33,974 bases of DNA from Nocardioides psychrotolerans (GTDB taxonomy: Bacteria; Actinomycetota; Actinomycetes; Propionibacteriales; Nocardioidaceae), in assembly GCF_900113685.1 (NCBI RefSeq), contig NZ_FOQG01000028.1:1-33974 (forward strand), read 5' to 3'. The translations under genes and the position numbers were made by a program. The number at the start of each line of letters is the position of its first letter. Positions within the stretch are counted from its first letter, which is position 1. The notes under the pieces were generated by a model. The model was not told where the DNA came from and searched no databases. It was given only the letters and a program-made list of their open reading frames with translations. Below, piece by piece: positions 13,651 through 20,114 of this stretch.

Positions 13651-14889
13651 TCAGACGACGACGGCGCCGGGCGGCAGCACCGGCGTACGACCGAGCTCGC
13701 TGCGCGCGATGGAGCGCAGGTGCACCTCGTCGGGGCCGTCGAAGAGGCGCATGGCGCGGTGCCAGCCGTACATCGCAGCCAGGGGGGTGACGTCGGTGAT
13801 CCCGGCGCCGCCGTGGACCTGGATGGCACGGTCGATCACGGCGGTGGCGGCGCGAGGCACGGCGACCTTGGCCATGGCGACGAGGTCCTTGGCCGCCTTG
13901 TTGCCCTCGGTGTCGATGACCTGGCAGGCGCGGTAGCAGAGCAGGCGGGCCTGCTCGATCTCCAGGCGCGACTCGGCGATCTGTTGGCGTACGACGCCCT
14001 GGTCGGCGAGCGGGGCCCCGAAGGCGACCCGAGACCGGGCCCGCTCGACCAGCAGGGCGAGCGCGCGCTCGGCAGCGCCGAGGGCCCGCATGCAGTGGTG
14101 GATCCGTCCCGGACCGAGCCGGGCCTGGGCGGCCGCGAAGCCACCGCCCTCCTCGCCGATGACGTTGGTGACGGGCACTCGCACGTCCTCGAAGGTGACC
14201 AGGGCGTGACCGTGCTGGTCGTGGTGGCCGAAGACCGGCAGGTCCCGCACGATCGTGACACCGGGGGTGTCGCGCGGCACGATGACCATCGACTGCTGGC
14301 GGTGGGTGGCGGCCTCGGGGTCGGTCTTGCCCATGACGATCATGACCGAGCAACGCGGGTCCATGGCGCCGCTGGTCCACCACTTGCGACCGTTGATCAC
14401 GTAGTCGTCACCGTCGCGCTCGATGCGCGTCGCGATGTTGGTCGCGTCGCTGCTGGCGACGTCGGGCTCGGTCATCGCGAAGGCGGAGCGGATCTCACCC
14501 GCGAGCAGCGGCTCGAGCCAGGTGGCCTTCTGGTCCTCGGTGCCCAGCAGGTGCAGCAGCTCCATGTTGCCGGTGTCGGGCGCCTGGCAGTTGATCGCCT
14601 CGGGGCCGAGGTCGTTGCTCCAGCCGGAGAGCTCGGCGATCGGGGCGTACTCGAGCTGCGTGAGCCCGGACTCCGAGGGGAGGAAGAGGTTCCACAGCCC
14701 GAGCTCGCGGGCCTCTGCCTTCAGCCGCTCGATGACGGGCGGGACGGTGTGGCCGTCGGGCCCGTCAGCGGCTCGGTGCGCGGCGTAGTCCGCCTCGGCA
14801 GGAAGGACCCGGTCACGCATGAACCCCTCCATCGCCGTGCGGAGCTCGAGTGCGCGGGCCGAGGGCGAGGGAATGGTGTGGTCGGTCAC
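13651..14889 (-). CDS. Acyl-CoA dehydrogenase, ACAD10/ACAD11-like
   Basis: The protein has 412 residues, full length for the family. Signatures: AFAMTEPDVASSDATNIAT (FAD/substrate-binding strand), DDYVINGRKWWTSGAMDPRC, RLGPGRIHHCMRALGAAERAL, QVHGGAGITDVTPLAAMYGWHRAMRLFDGPDEVHLRSIAR. The DGPDEVH segment carries the acidic residue that serves as catalytic base in ACAD10/11-like enzymes, which in animals act on 4-hydroxy-acid derivatives. Chain specificity here is not known. It is a cytoplasmic FAD flavoprotein of fatty-acid or side-chain catabolism. It is the last of three minus-strand genes (15680 to 13651), and the VOC gene ends 16 bp upstream. GTG 14889 also has its own leaderless-type promoter. 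Confidence 0.9.
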   Translation of the reverse strand: MTDHTIPSPSARALELRTAMEGFMRDRVLPAEADYAAHRAADGPDGHTVPPVIERLKAEARELGLWNLFLPSESGLTQLEYAPIAELSGWSNDLGPEAINCQAPDTGNMELLHLLGTEDQKATWLEPLLAGEIRSAFAMTEPDVASSDATNIATRIERDGDDYVINGRKWWTSGAMDPRCSVMIVMGKTDPEAATHRQQSMVIVPRDTPGVTIVRDLPVFGHHDQHGHALVTFEDVRVPVTNVIGEEGGGFAAAQARLGPGRIHHCMRALGAAERALALLVERARSRVAFGAPLADQGVVRQQIAESRLEIEQARLLCYRACQVIDTEGNKAAKDLVAMAKVAVPRAATAVIDRAIQVHGGAGITDVTPLAAMYGWHRAMRLFDGPDEVHLRSIARSELGRTPVLPPGAVVV

Positions 14890-14895
14890 CGGGGC

Positions 14896-14901
14896 AGTGT
14901 A
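14896..14901 (-). promoter_or_regulatory. Leaderless-type -10 element of the acyl-CoA dehydrogenase gene
   Basis: On the minus strand TACACT is followed after 6 nt by GTG 14889. It lies in the 16-bp gap after the VOC gene, which suggests independent transcription of the dehydrogenase. Confidence 0.45.
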
Positions 14902-14905
14902 GGGC

Positions 14906-15337
14906 TCAGCCGAGAGGGGCGGTGAGCTCGAGGTTGATGTCGTCGGGGTCCTGGAAGGAGAGGATCGCCAGCCCGGCGTCCTCCAGCACGCTGACCTCGC
15001 CGTGCGGGATGCCGGCTTCGTCGAGAGCGGCCGCAGCCTGCTTCAGCGCGTCGAGGTCCGCGACGATGAAGCTGACGTGGTCGAGGCCCGTGCAGCTCGA
15101 GTCGAAGCTCTGCGAGCCGACCGGGCGCAGGCCGAACAGGGTGCCCTGCGGGGTCTGGTAGACGACGCCGCCGTAGAACTGCTCCTGCGACTCCGTCACA
15201 CCCGGCTCGTCGACGTGCTCCGAGGTGTCGATGGCGGCCGGCCAGCCGAAGACGGTGTCGTAGAACTCCTTGGACCGCTTGATGTCGGTGACCGTGAGAC
15301 GGACGTGGGCATAGCCGTTCGATGCGATGAGTGCCAT
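14906..15337 (-). CDS. VOC-family (glyoxalase/dioxygenase-fold) protein
   Basis: The protein has 143 residues and two beta-alpha-beta-beta-beta modules. The first is GYAHVRLTVTDIKRSKEFYDTVFGW, the typical VOC opening with a His metal ligand in AHVRL. The second is GLDHVSFIVADLDALKQAAAALDEAGI with a second His, and DPDDINLELTAP contributes the terminal Glu ligand. TLFGLRP is at the place of the first-module Glu, which appears to be replaced, so the metal site may be incomplete or use another residue. The family includes glyoxalases, epimerases, dioxygenases and resistance proteins. The substrate is unknown. It sits in a tight minus-strand cluster with the acyl-CoA dehydrogenase (16 bp). Confidence 0.85.
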   Translation of the reverse strand: MALIASNGYAHVRLTVTDIKRSKEFYDTVFGWPAAIDTSEHVDEPGVTESQEQFYGGVVYQTPQGTLFGLRPVGSQSFDSSCTGLDHVSFIVADLDALKQAAAALDEAGIPHGEVSVLEDAGLAILSFQDPDDINLELTAPLG

Positions 15338-15365
15338 GCCTCGACGGTACCCACGTGGTCCTGCG

Positions 15366-15680
15366 TCACGCGGTGAGTCGTACGTCGCGCAGCAGCCACC
15401 GTCGTACGGCCTCGGCCAGGGAGCGCTCGGTGAGCTCGTCGAGCGGGACCACGAGTCGCGGGGGTGCGGCCCGGCCGGGAGTCACGAGGAGCGTGCCCTC
15501 GAGCCAGGCTCGGTGGGCGGCGACGCGCTCGCCGGGTGCGACGGTGTGGTCGTTGTGCGTGACCACCTGGACCTCGCGCCCGTCGCTGAGCTCGCCGGTC
15601 AGGGTGGTGTCGATGGCCGTCCACGTGTCGTGGGTGCGGAAGGAGATCGTCGTGGTGACGGTCAGGGGGTGGGGGTCCAT
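15366..15680 (-). CDS. Small hypothetical protein
   Basis: The protein has 104 residues. ATG 15680 has GAGGAG 8-13 nt upstream, a good ribosome binding site. The sequence looks like a small beta-barrel (LTVTTTISFRTHDTWTAIDTTLTGELSDGREVQVVTHNDHTVAPGERV) followed by a charged helical end (DELTERSLAEAVRRWLLRDVRL). There is no signal peptide, membrane segment or recognised domain. It lies 28 bp upstream of the VOC gene on the same strand and may be the first gene of a VOC-dehydrogenase transcript. Its function is unknown. Confidence 0.6.
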   Translation of the reverse strand: MDPHPLTVTTTISFRTHDTWTAIDTTLTGELSDGREVQVVTHNDHTVAPGERVAAHRAWLEGTLLVTPGRAAPPRLVVPLDELTERSLAEAVRRWLLRDVRLTA

Positions 15681-15730
15681 GGGTCCGCTCCTCGGCTCGA
15701 CGTCATCGTCATCGTGGGTGACGCGGGTGT

Positions 15731-15748
15731 CGTGACCTCTACGTCACG
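15731..15748. promoter_or_regulatory. Inverted repeat upstream of the small hypothetical gene
   Basis: CGTGAC-N6-GTCACG is a perfect 6-bp inverted repeat in the 128-bp gap between the histidine kinase stop and ATG 15680. Its position 51 bp before the start fits an operator for the 15680-13651 cluster. The binding factor is unknown. Confidence 0.35.
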
Positions 15749-15808
15749 GTGGACATCGGCACACCGGGCCCCGAACTGAGGGATTCCTGGCCCCCTCGGG
15801 TCGGGAGC

Positions 15809-16999
15809 TCAGATCGCGACGACGGCGTCGTGGCAGTCGCAGAAGGACGGGATGACCTCGTCCGGGGCGAGCTCGTAGGCGCACAGCAGGGGGAACGAGA
15901 CGTCGCGGCGCAGCTCGTTCCAGCAGGCCTCGAGCTCCAGGGCGAGGTGGTCGTCGCCCCGACGCGAGTAGAGGTCGACGCTCTCGCCGTAGACGCGCAC
16001 GGTGCGCCAGCGCCTGCTGACCGCGCGGACGGGCGCCTCGATCAGGGTGGCGAAGCGCTCGGGGTCGATGTTGTCGCGGGGGGCGAGGTCGCGGTGCAGC
16101 TCATCGGCGTCGAGCGCGACGTACTGCCCGGAGGCGATCGCCCCGTGCGGGTCGATCCCGAGGGCCGTGAGGCCCGCTTGGAGAAGGTCGTGGTGGGCTG
16201 GGGTCGCGGCGACGACGACGGCCTCGCCGGCGACGAGGCCGTGAGCGACGTACGTCGTGAGGTCGCGCGCCATGCAGTCGGAGACGGTCCAGAAGGCGAC
16301 GGAGTGGCCGACATACGCCACGTCACGGCCGGTCACGGGCGCATCCGAGGTGGGCAGTGCGGCGAAGGTGGCGGTGAACCGTGCCCCGCCGTCGTGCGTG
16401 TAGGACACGCTGCCGCCCATGGCCTCGCAGAGCTGGCGGGCGATCAGGAGCCCCAGCCCGCTGCCGCCCAGACCAGGGGAGGAGGCGCCCCGGACGTAGG
16501 CGTCGAAGAGGGTGTCGACGAGGTCGTCGGGCACGCCGGGTCCGTCGTCGCTGACAGCAAGGTGGACGACGCTGCCGGCCCGGGTGGCGCTGACGCGCAC
16601 CTGGGCGCCGCCGTAGCGCAGGGCGTTGGTCACCAGGTTGTCGAGGACCTGGGTCACGCGCAGCGGGTCGGCGAGCGCGACGGCGTTGTCGTGGAGGTCC
16701 AGGACGACCTGGGTGTCGCCGGGCAGGTCGCCCCCCTCCAGGGCGTCGCGGCACAGGGTCGCCAGGGAGACCGGTTGCAGCGACAGGGCGAGGTCGCCCC
16801 GCTCCACCTGGTGACTGGTCGTGAGGTCTGCCAGGAGGCGCCCCAGCATGTCGCTGCGCCGGACGAGCATGGCCGTCAGGTTGGCGCGCATGGCAGGCGG
16901 CAGCGACTCGTCGTGCTCGTGCAGCTGCTGCGCCGCGCCCCGCAGGACCAGCGCGGTGTTGCGCATGTCGTGGATCAGCTGTGCTTCGTGATCTTGCAT
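15809..16999 (-). CDS. Histidine kinase with C-terminal MEDS sensory domain
   Basis: I choose ATG 16999 because GGGGAGGAG lies 8 nt upstream. The GTG at 17029 is in frame but lacks a site. The protein has 396 residues. The DHp helix carries the H-box LIHDMRNTALVL (His10). The ATPase domain has the N-box DNLVTNALRYGG (120-131), G1 DDGPGVPDD (151-159) and G2 GGSGLGLLIARQL (178-190). Residues about 220-390 form a MEDS domain (first described in DcmR and methanogen/methylotroph sensors): HDLLQAGLTALGIDP, GQYVALDADELH, WRTVRVYGESVDLYSRRGDDHLALELEACWNEL and a terminal LLCAYELAPD. Placing the sensor after the kinase is unusual. A terminal SFCDCHDAV motif could bind a metal or be redox-active. There are no membrane segments and no adjacent response regulator, so it is a cytoplasmic orphan kinase. 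Confidence 0.85.
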   Translation of the reverse strand: MQDHEAQLIHDMRNTALVLRGAAQQLHEHDESLPPAMRANLTAMLVRRSDMLGRLLADLTTSHQVERGDLALSLQPVSLATLCRDALEGGDLPGDTQVVLDLHDNAVALADPLRVTQVLDNLVTNALRYGGAQVRVSATRAGSVVHLAVSDDGPGVPDDLVDTLFDAYVRGASSPGLGGSGLGLLIARQLCEAMGGSVSYTHDGGARFTATFAALPTSDAPVTGRDVAYVGHSVAFWTVSDCMARDLTTYVAHGLVAGEAVVVAATPAHHDLLQAGLTALGIDPHGAIASGQYVALDADELHRDLAPRDNIDPERFATLIEAPVRAVSRRWRTVRVYGESVDLYSRRGDDHLALELEACWNELRRDVSFPLLCAYELAPDEVIPSFCDCHDAVVAI

Positions 17000-17060
17000 G
17001 ACCGGGGCTCCTCCCCTGTCCACGACCATCCTCCCGCTTCACCAGGCCGGCATCCCCCGA

Positions 17061-17076
17061 AGGTGCGAGGGCACCT
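17061..17076. promoter_or_regulatory. Inverted repeat in front of the MEDS kinase gene
   Basis: AGGTGC-GAGG-GCACCT is a perfect 6-bp inverted repeat 61 bp upstream of ATG 16999 and just beside the large hairpin at 17093. It is a candidate operator for the kinase gene. Confidence 0.35.
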
Positions 17077-17092
17077 GGCCCGATGTGACTAG

Positions 17093-17145
17093 GCCGAGTC
17101 GGCGCGATGTCGCAACCGCCCGCTGCAACATCGCGCCGACTCGGC
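17093..17145. repeat. Large inverted repeat (18-bp perfect arms, extendable to 24) between divergent genes
   Basis: The arm at 17093-17110 (GCCGAGTCGGCGCGATGT) is exactly complementary to 17128-17145. Pairing continues inwards with two mismatches to 24-nt arms and a 5-nt loop (17117-17121). Each arm itself contains the odd palindrome GCCGA-G-TCGGC. It lies between the 5' ends of two divergent genes, so an ordinary terminator is unlikely. A dispersed palindromic repeat, a binding site for a dimeric regulator, or an RNA hairpin in the short leader of the 17164 gene are the alternatives. Confidence 0.8.
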
Positions 17146-17163
17146 TCTGAGACGATGACCCGC

Positions 17164-17586
17164 ATGAGGTTCACCGAGCACGAGATGACGGTGGCCGTCG
17201 ACACGGTGGCCCGACGGCTGCATGCCGCCACCCGCCCGCCGTGGCGCCGCGGTGACGCCGTCGCGGCGTACGACGGGCTCGAGCGGATGAAGAAGTGGCG
17301 CCTCAAGGTGACCGCGGGCGAGGTCGTCCTGCCGGTGCTGACGGCCCTGCCCGAGCGCCCGACGGTGGGGGCGAAGCCGGAGTTCACCGAGGCCGAGCTC
17401 ACCGCGGCGGCGCAGACCGCCGGCCGCGACGTGATGGAGCACCGCAAGCCCGGTGCGTGGGACGCGATGCCGGCCAAGCGGCGCGATCGCGTGCTCGCCA
17501 CCGCCGTCGAGCTGACCCGGGTGGCTGTGGACGGGATGCCGGTGCGTCAGGACCCGGACGCGCTGATCGTCCCCGATCACCTCTAG
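17164..17586 (+). CDS. Small conserved-looking hypothetical protein
   Basis: Starting at ATG 17164 the protein has 140 residues. An in-frame ATG at 17155 is an alternative, and neither has a ribosome binding site, so the transcript may be leaderless. The sequence is soluble and mostly helical: FTEHEMTVAVDTVARRLHAATRPPWRRGDAVAAYDGLERMKKWRLK, then EFTEAELTAAAQTAGRDVMEHRKPGAWDAMPAKRRDRVLATAVELTRVAVDGM. It shows an apparent internal duplication of the F-T-E-x-E-x-T ... V-A pattern (residues about 3-16 and 77-90), suggesting two related helical hairpins. No domain is recognised. The stop codon is the first base triplet of a tandem repeat. It is convergent with the SRPBCC gene. Confidence 0.7.
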   Translation: MRFTEHEMTVAVDTVARRLHAATRPPWRRGDAVAAYDGLERMKKWRLKVTAGEVVLPVLTALPERPTVGAKPEFTEAELTAAAQTAGRDVMEHRKPGAWDAMPAKRRDRVLATAVELTRVAVDGMPVRQDPDALIVPDHL

Positions 17587-17612
17587 GCCGTCGGTAGGCC
17601 GTCGGTAGGCCG
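17584..17612. repeat. Tandem 11-bp repeat (2.6 copies) at the end of the hypothetical gene
   Basis: TAGGCCGTCGG occurs at 17584-17594 and 17595-17605 and begins again at 17606. The first unit starts with the TAG stop codon. The next bases, CCGGTCGCGCGCCGG, could form a short stem as a terminator between convergent genes. Confidence 0.7.
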
Positions 17613-17629
17613 GTCGCGCGCCGGTCGGC

Positions 17630-18064
17630 TCACAACCCGTCGAGGTGCTCCTGCATGCTCTTCGCGACCTTGTCGGCGAGGACCTTGAGTCCGAGCGGCA
17701 TGAGCGGCTCGGCGAGCTTGGCAGCCCCGTGCAGCTCGAACTGCGCGTGGTAGGTCACGGCCGTCCCTGCCGCGTCGCGGGCGAAGGTGATCGTGTCGAG
17801 CAGGCCCAGCGAGTCGCCGGCGTCGCCCTTGAGCTGCAGGCGTTCCAGGGGCACGCACTCGGTGACGACGTAGTGCACCTCGCTCTCGTGGCCGAGGAAC
17901 GTCGAGACGTTCGTGTAGGTCGTGCCCACGCCGCCGTCGCCGGCCGTGCGGGTGGTCGTGACGGTGGGCGGGTCCCACTCCTCGGTCGTGGTGAAGTCGG
18001 ACAGGTAGGCCCAGACCTTCTCGATCGGCTGGTGGGTCGTGATGGTGCGTTCGACGCTCGGCAT
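17630..18064 (-). CDS. SRPBCC-family (START-like ligand-binding) protein
   Basis: The protein has 144 residues, the usual length. ATG 18064 follows AGGGAG at 8 nt. The pattern is that of polyketide-cyclase/SRPBCC proteins: an N-terminal strand VERTITTHQPIEKVWAYLSDFTTTEEWDP, central strands GGVGTTYTNVSTFLGHESEVHYVVTECVPLERLQLKGD, DTITFARDAAGTAVTYHAQFEL, and a long C-terminal helix, ADKVAKSMQEHLDGL. The fold makes a hydrophobic cavity for a lipid-like or polyketide-like ligand. The actual ligand is unknown. It is divergent from the spermidine-synthase-like gene with 51 bp between them. Confidence 0.85.
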   Translation of the reverse strand: MPSVERTITTHQPIEKVWAYLSDFTTTEEWDPPTVTTTRTAGDGGVGTTYTNVSTFLGHESEVHYVVTECVPLERLQLKGDAGDSLGLLDTITFARDAAGTAVTYHAQFELHGAAKLAEPLMPLGLKVLADKVAKSMQEHLDGL

Positions 18065-18115
18065 GCGGTGTCTCCCTGGGGTTGGTGGGCTGCCTGTTCC
18101 GGTGACCCTTCACCG

Positions 18116-18895
18116 ATGGGGCAAACTCGTCGTGCGAGATTGGGCGGTGTGTGGGAGATCTCGACGACCGAGCGCCCCCGCGCCTTCGTGCTCAGCCACG
18201 ACGGGCGCGACCAGTCGCACGTCGACCTCGACGACCCGATCTACCTCGCCTTCGACTACGTGCGCCGCATGGGCGACGTCGTCGACGCCGCCGCGCCGAG
18301 CGGGCAGCCGCTGCGGGTCGTGCACGTCGGGGGAGCGGCGATGACCCTGGCGCGCTACGTCGCGGCGACGCGGCCGACGTCGGCACAGGTCGTGCTCGAG
18401 CCCGACGTCGAGGTGACCGAGCTGGTGCGCGCCGAGCTGCCGCTGCCGCGCCGCAGCGGGATCAAGGTGCGCCCCGTGGACGGGGCGTCCGGGGTGGCGG
18501 CGCTGCGCGACGGGCAGGCGGACCTCCTCGTCCTCGATGCCTACGCCGAGGGGCAGGTCCCAGCGGACCTGGTCACGGTCGCGCACTTCGAGAAGGTCGC
18601 GCGGGTGCTGGCGCCTGCGGGCCTCTACCTGCTCAACCTCTCCGACCGTGCTCCGTTCGCGCACTCGCGTCGGGTGGTGGCCGGCCTGCGCGCCGTGTTC
18701 GCCGACATCGCCCTCGGCGCCGAGACCCCGACCCTGCGCGGCCGCCGCGGCGGCAACCTGCTCGTGCTGGCCTCCCGCGCGCCGGTGCCCGTCGCGGCCC
18801 TGAGGGCGCAGGCGGCGCGCTCGCCGTCGCCGTACAAGGTGCTCGACGCGGCCCAGGTGAGCGACTCGTTCGGCGGCGGGACACCGTTCGGATGA
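18116..18895 (+). CDS. Spermidine synthase-like (SpeE-fold) protein
   Basis: The ATG at 18116 gives 259 residues. GTG 18149 is an alternative start that keeps the conserved part (WEISTTERPRAFVLSHDGRDQSHVDLDDP). The Rossmann core is readable: QPLRVVHVGGAAMTLARYVAATRP (glycine-rich loop binding an SAM-type cofactor), VVLEPDVEVTELVRAELPLP (acidic residue after strand 2), KVRPVDGASGVAALRDGQADLLVLDAYAEGQVPADLVTVAHF (the LDAY motif at the catalytic Asp position) and GLYLLNLSD. Actinobacterial members of this group are usually annotated as fused MFS/spermidine synthases or SAM-dependent methyltransferases. This one lacks the MFS part. The second catalytic acid of true spermidine synthases is not obvious, so polyamine synthesis is unproven. 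Confidence 0.78.
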   Translation: MGQTRRARLGGVWEISTTERPRAFVLSHDGRDQSHVDLDDPIYLAFDYVRRMGDVVDAAAPSGQPLRVVHVGGAAMTLARYVAATRPTSAQVVLEPDVEVTELVRAELPLPRRSGIKVRPVDGASGVAALRDGQADLLVLDAYAEGQVPADLVTVAHFEKVARVLAPAGLYLLNLSDRAPFAHSRRVVAGLRAVFADIALGAETPTLRGRRGGNLLVLASRAPVPVAALRAQAARSPSPYKVLDAAQVSDSFGGGTPFG

Positions 18896-18953
18896 GCGCG
18901 GCCGGGAAGAGTGAGGACCCTCACGTCGCGGTCGAGACGCTCCGACCACTACG

Positions 18954-18969
18954 GTTAGCCTGTCCTAAC
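18954..18969. promoter_or_regulatory. DtxR/IdeR-like iron box of the iron transporter operon
   Basis: GTTAG-CCTGTC-CTAAC is a dyad with 5-bp arms and matches the TTAGNNNNNNCTAA core of DtxR/IdeR operators. It lies 24 bp before the GTG start of an Fe(III)-type binding protein, where it would overlap the promoter. Iron-dependent repression of the four-gene operon is inferred. Confidence 0.7.
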
Positions 18970-18993
18970 GAACCACCGGATAGGAACCCCCCT

Positions 18994-19998
18994 GTGAAGC
19001 GCTCCACTGTCGTCGTGTCCCTCCTGCTGCTGACCTCGGTCGCCGCGAGCGGGTGCTCCGGCGACGACGGTCCCTCCATCACGGTCTACAACGCCCAGCA
19101 CGAGCAGCTGCTCGAGGAGATCGCGCCGCTCTTCGAGGAGGAGACCGGCATCGAGGTCGAGCTCCGCAACGGCAAGGACGCAGAGATGGCCGCCCAGCTG
19201 GTCCAGGAGGGCGACGCCTCTCCCGCCGACGTGTTCCTCACCGAGAACTCCCCGGCGATGTCCGCGGTCGAGAGGGCCGGTCTCTTCGCCGAGCTCGGTG
19301 AGGAGGCAACGGCAGCGATCCCCGAGCAGTACCGGCCCACCAGCGGTCTCTGGACCGGCTTCGTGGCGCGCTCGACGGTGCTCTTCTACAACCCCGACCT
19401 CGTCGACGAGGCAGACCTCCCGGAGTCGATCCTCGACCTCGCGGACCCGGCGTACGACGGCCTGGTCTCGTTCTCGCCCACGGGAGCGGACTTCCAGGCG
19501 ATCGTCGCCGCCGTCCTCGAGCTCGAGGGCGAGGACGCCACCCGGGCCTGGCTGGCCGGGCTCCAGGCCAACGGCACGGTCTACGACGGCAACAACGTGG
19601 TGCTCGAGTCGGTCAACGCCGGTGAGTCCGCGATGGGCATCGCCTACCACTACTACTGGTACCGCGACCAGGCCGAGAGCGGCGAGGTCAGCGACAACAC
19701 CGAGGTGCACTTCTTCGGTGACCAGGACCCCGGAGCGTTCCTCAGCGTCTCCGGTGCCGGCGTCCTCGCGTCGAGCGACAACCCGACCGAGGCCGAGCAG
19801 TTCGTGGAGTTCCTCACCAGCGAGGAGGGCCAGCAGGCCCTGGCCGACAGCTATGCCCTGGAGTACCCGCTCAACCCCGCGGTCCAGCTCGCCCCTCCGG
19901 TCAAGCCGCTCAGCGAGCTCCAGCCGCCGGTGATCAACGTGTCCGACCTCGACGGTGACACGGTGGTCGACCTGATGACTGAAGCCGGGTTCCTCTGA
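18994..19998 (+). CDS. Iron(III)-type ABC transporter substrate-binding lipoprotein (FbpA/FutA-like)
   Basis: The GTG start at 18994 has AGGA 8 nt upstream. The protein has 334 residues. Signal and lipobox: KRSTVVVSLLLLTSVAASGC, lipidated Cys21. The mature part is a periplasmic-binding-protein fold of the iron/thiamine/putrescine cluster: SITVYNAQHEQLLEEIAPLFEEETGIEVELRNGKDAEMAAQL, DVFLTENSPAMSAVERAGLFA, YRPTSGLWTGFVARSTVLFYNPDLV and MGIAYHYYWYRD. The adjacent Tyr220-Tyr221 correspond to the twin tyrosines that bind Fe(III) in FbpA/FutA proteins. This residue pair and the iron box upstream favour ferric iron over thiamine. It is the first gene of an operon, with the permease reading frame beginning at its stop. 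Confidence 0.9.
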   Translation: MKRSTVVVSLLLLTSVAASGCSGDDGPSITVYNAQHEQLLEEIAPLFEEETGIEVELRNGKDAEMAAQLVQEGDASPADVFLTENSPAMSAVERAGLFAELGEEATAAIPEQYRPTSGLWTGFVARSTVLFYNPDLVDEADLPESILDLADPAYDGLVSFSPTGADFQAIVAAVLELEGEDATRAWLAGLQANGTVYDGNNVVLESVNAGESAMGIAYHYYWYRDQAESGEVSDNTEVHFFGDQDPGAFLSVSGAGVLASSDNPTEAEQFVEFLTSEEGQQALADSYALEYPLNPAVQLAPPVKPLSELQPPVINVSDLDGDTVVDLMTEAGFL

Positions 19999-20114
19999 GC
20001 CTGGTCGAGCCCCCGGTCCGCGAGACCCGCCCCACGTCCCGCCCGGTCAGGCTCCGCCCCGCCGACCAGGCCTCCACCCGGGCTCCGGTCTCCCTGGTCC
20101 TGACCTGCCTCGTC

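Noticed and set aside
12244..14925. An 893-codon open frame on the plus strand
   Set aside because: Its composition is that of an antisense shadow of the SDR and acyl-CoA dehydrogenase genes. No signature was found.
15749..17092. A 447-codon open frame opposite the MEDS kinase
   Set aside because: Low-complexity Val/Gly/Asp/Gln antisense sequence. The kinase boxes on the other strand are decisive.
18994..19998. Thiamine or putrescine as the ligand of the binding protein
   Set aside because: The twin tyrosines (220-221) and the DtxR/IdeR-like box upstream favour ferric iron, although ligand binding is not proven.
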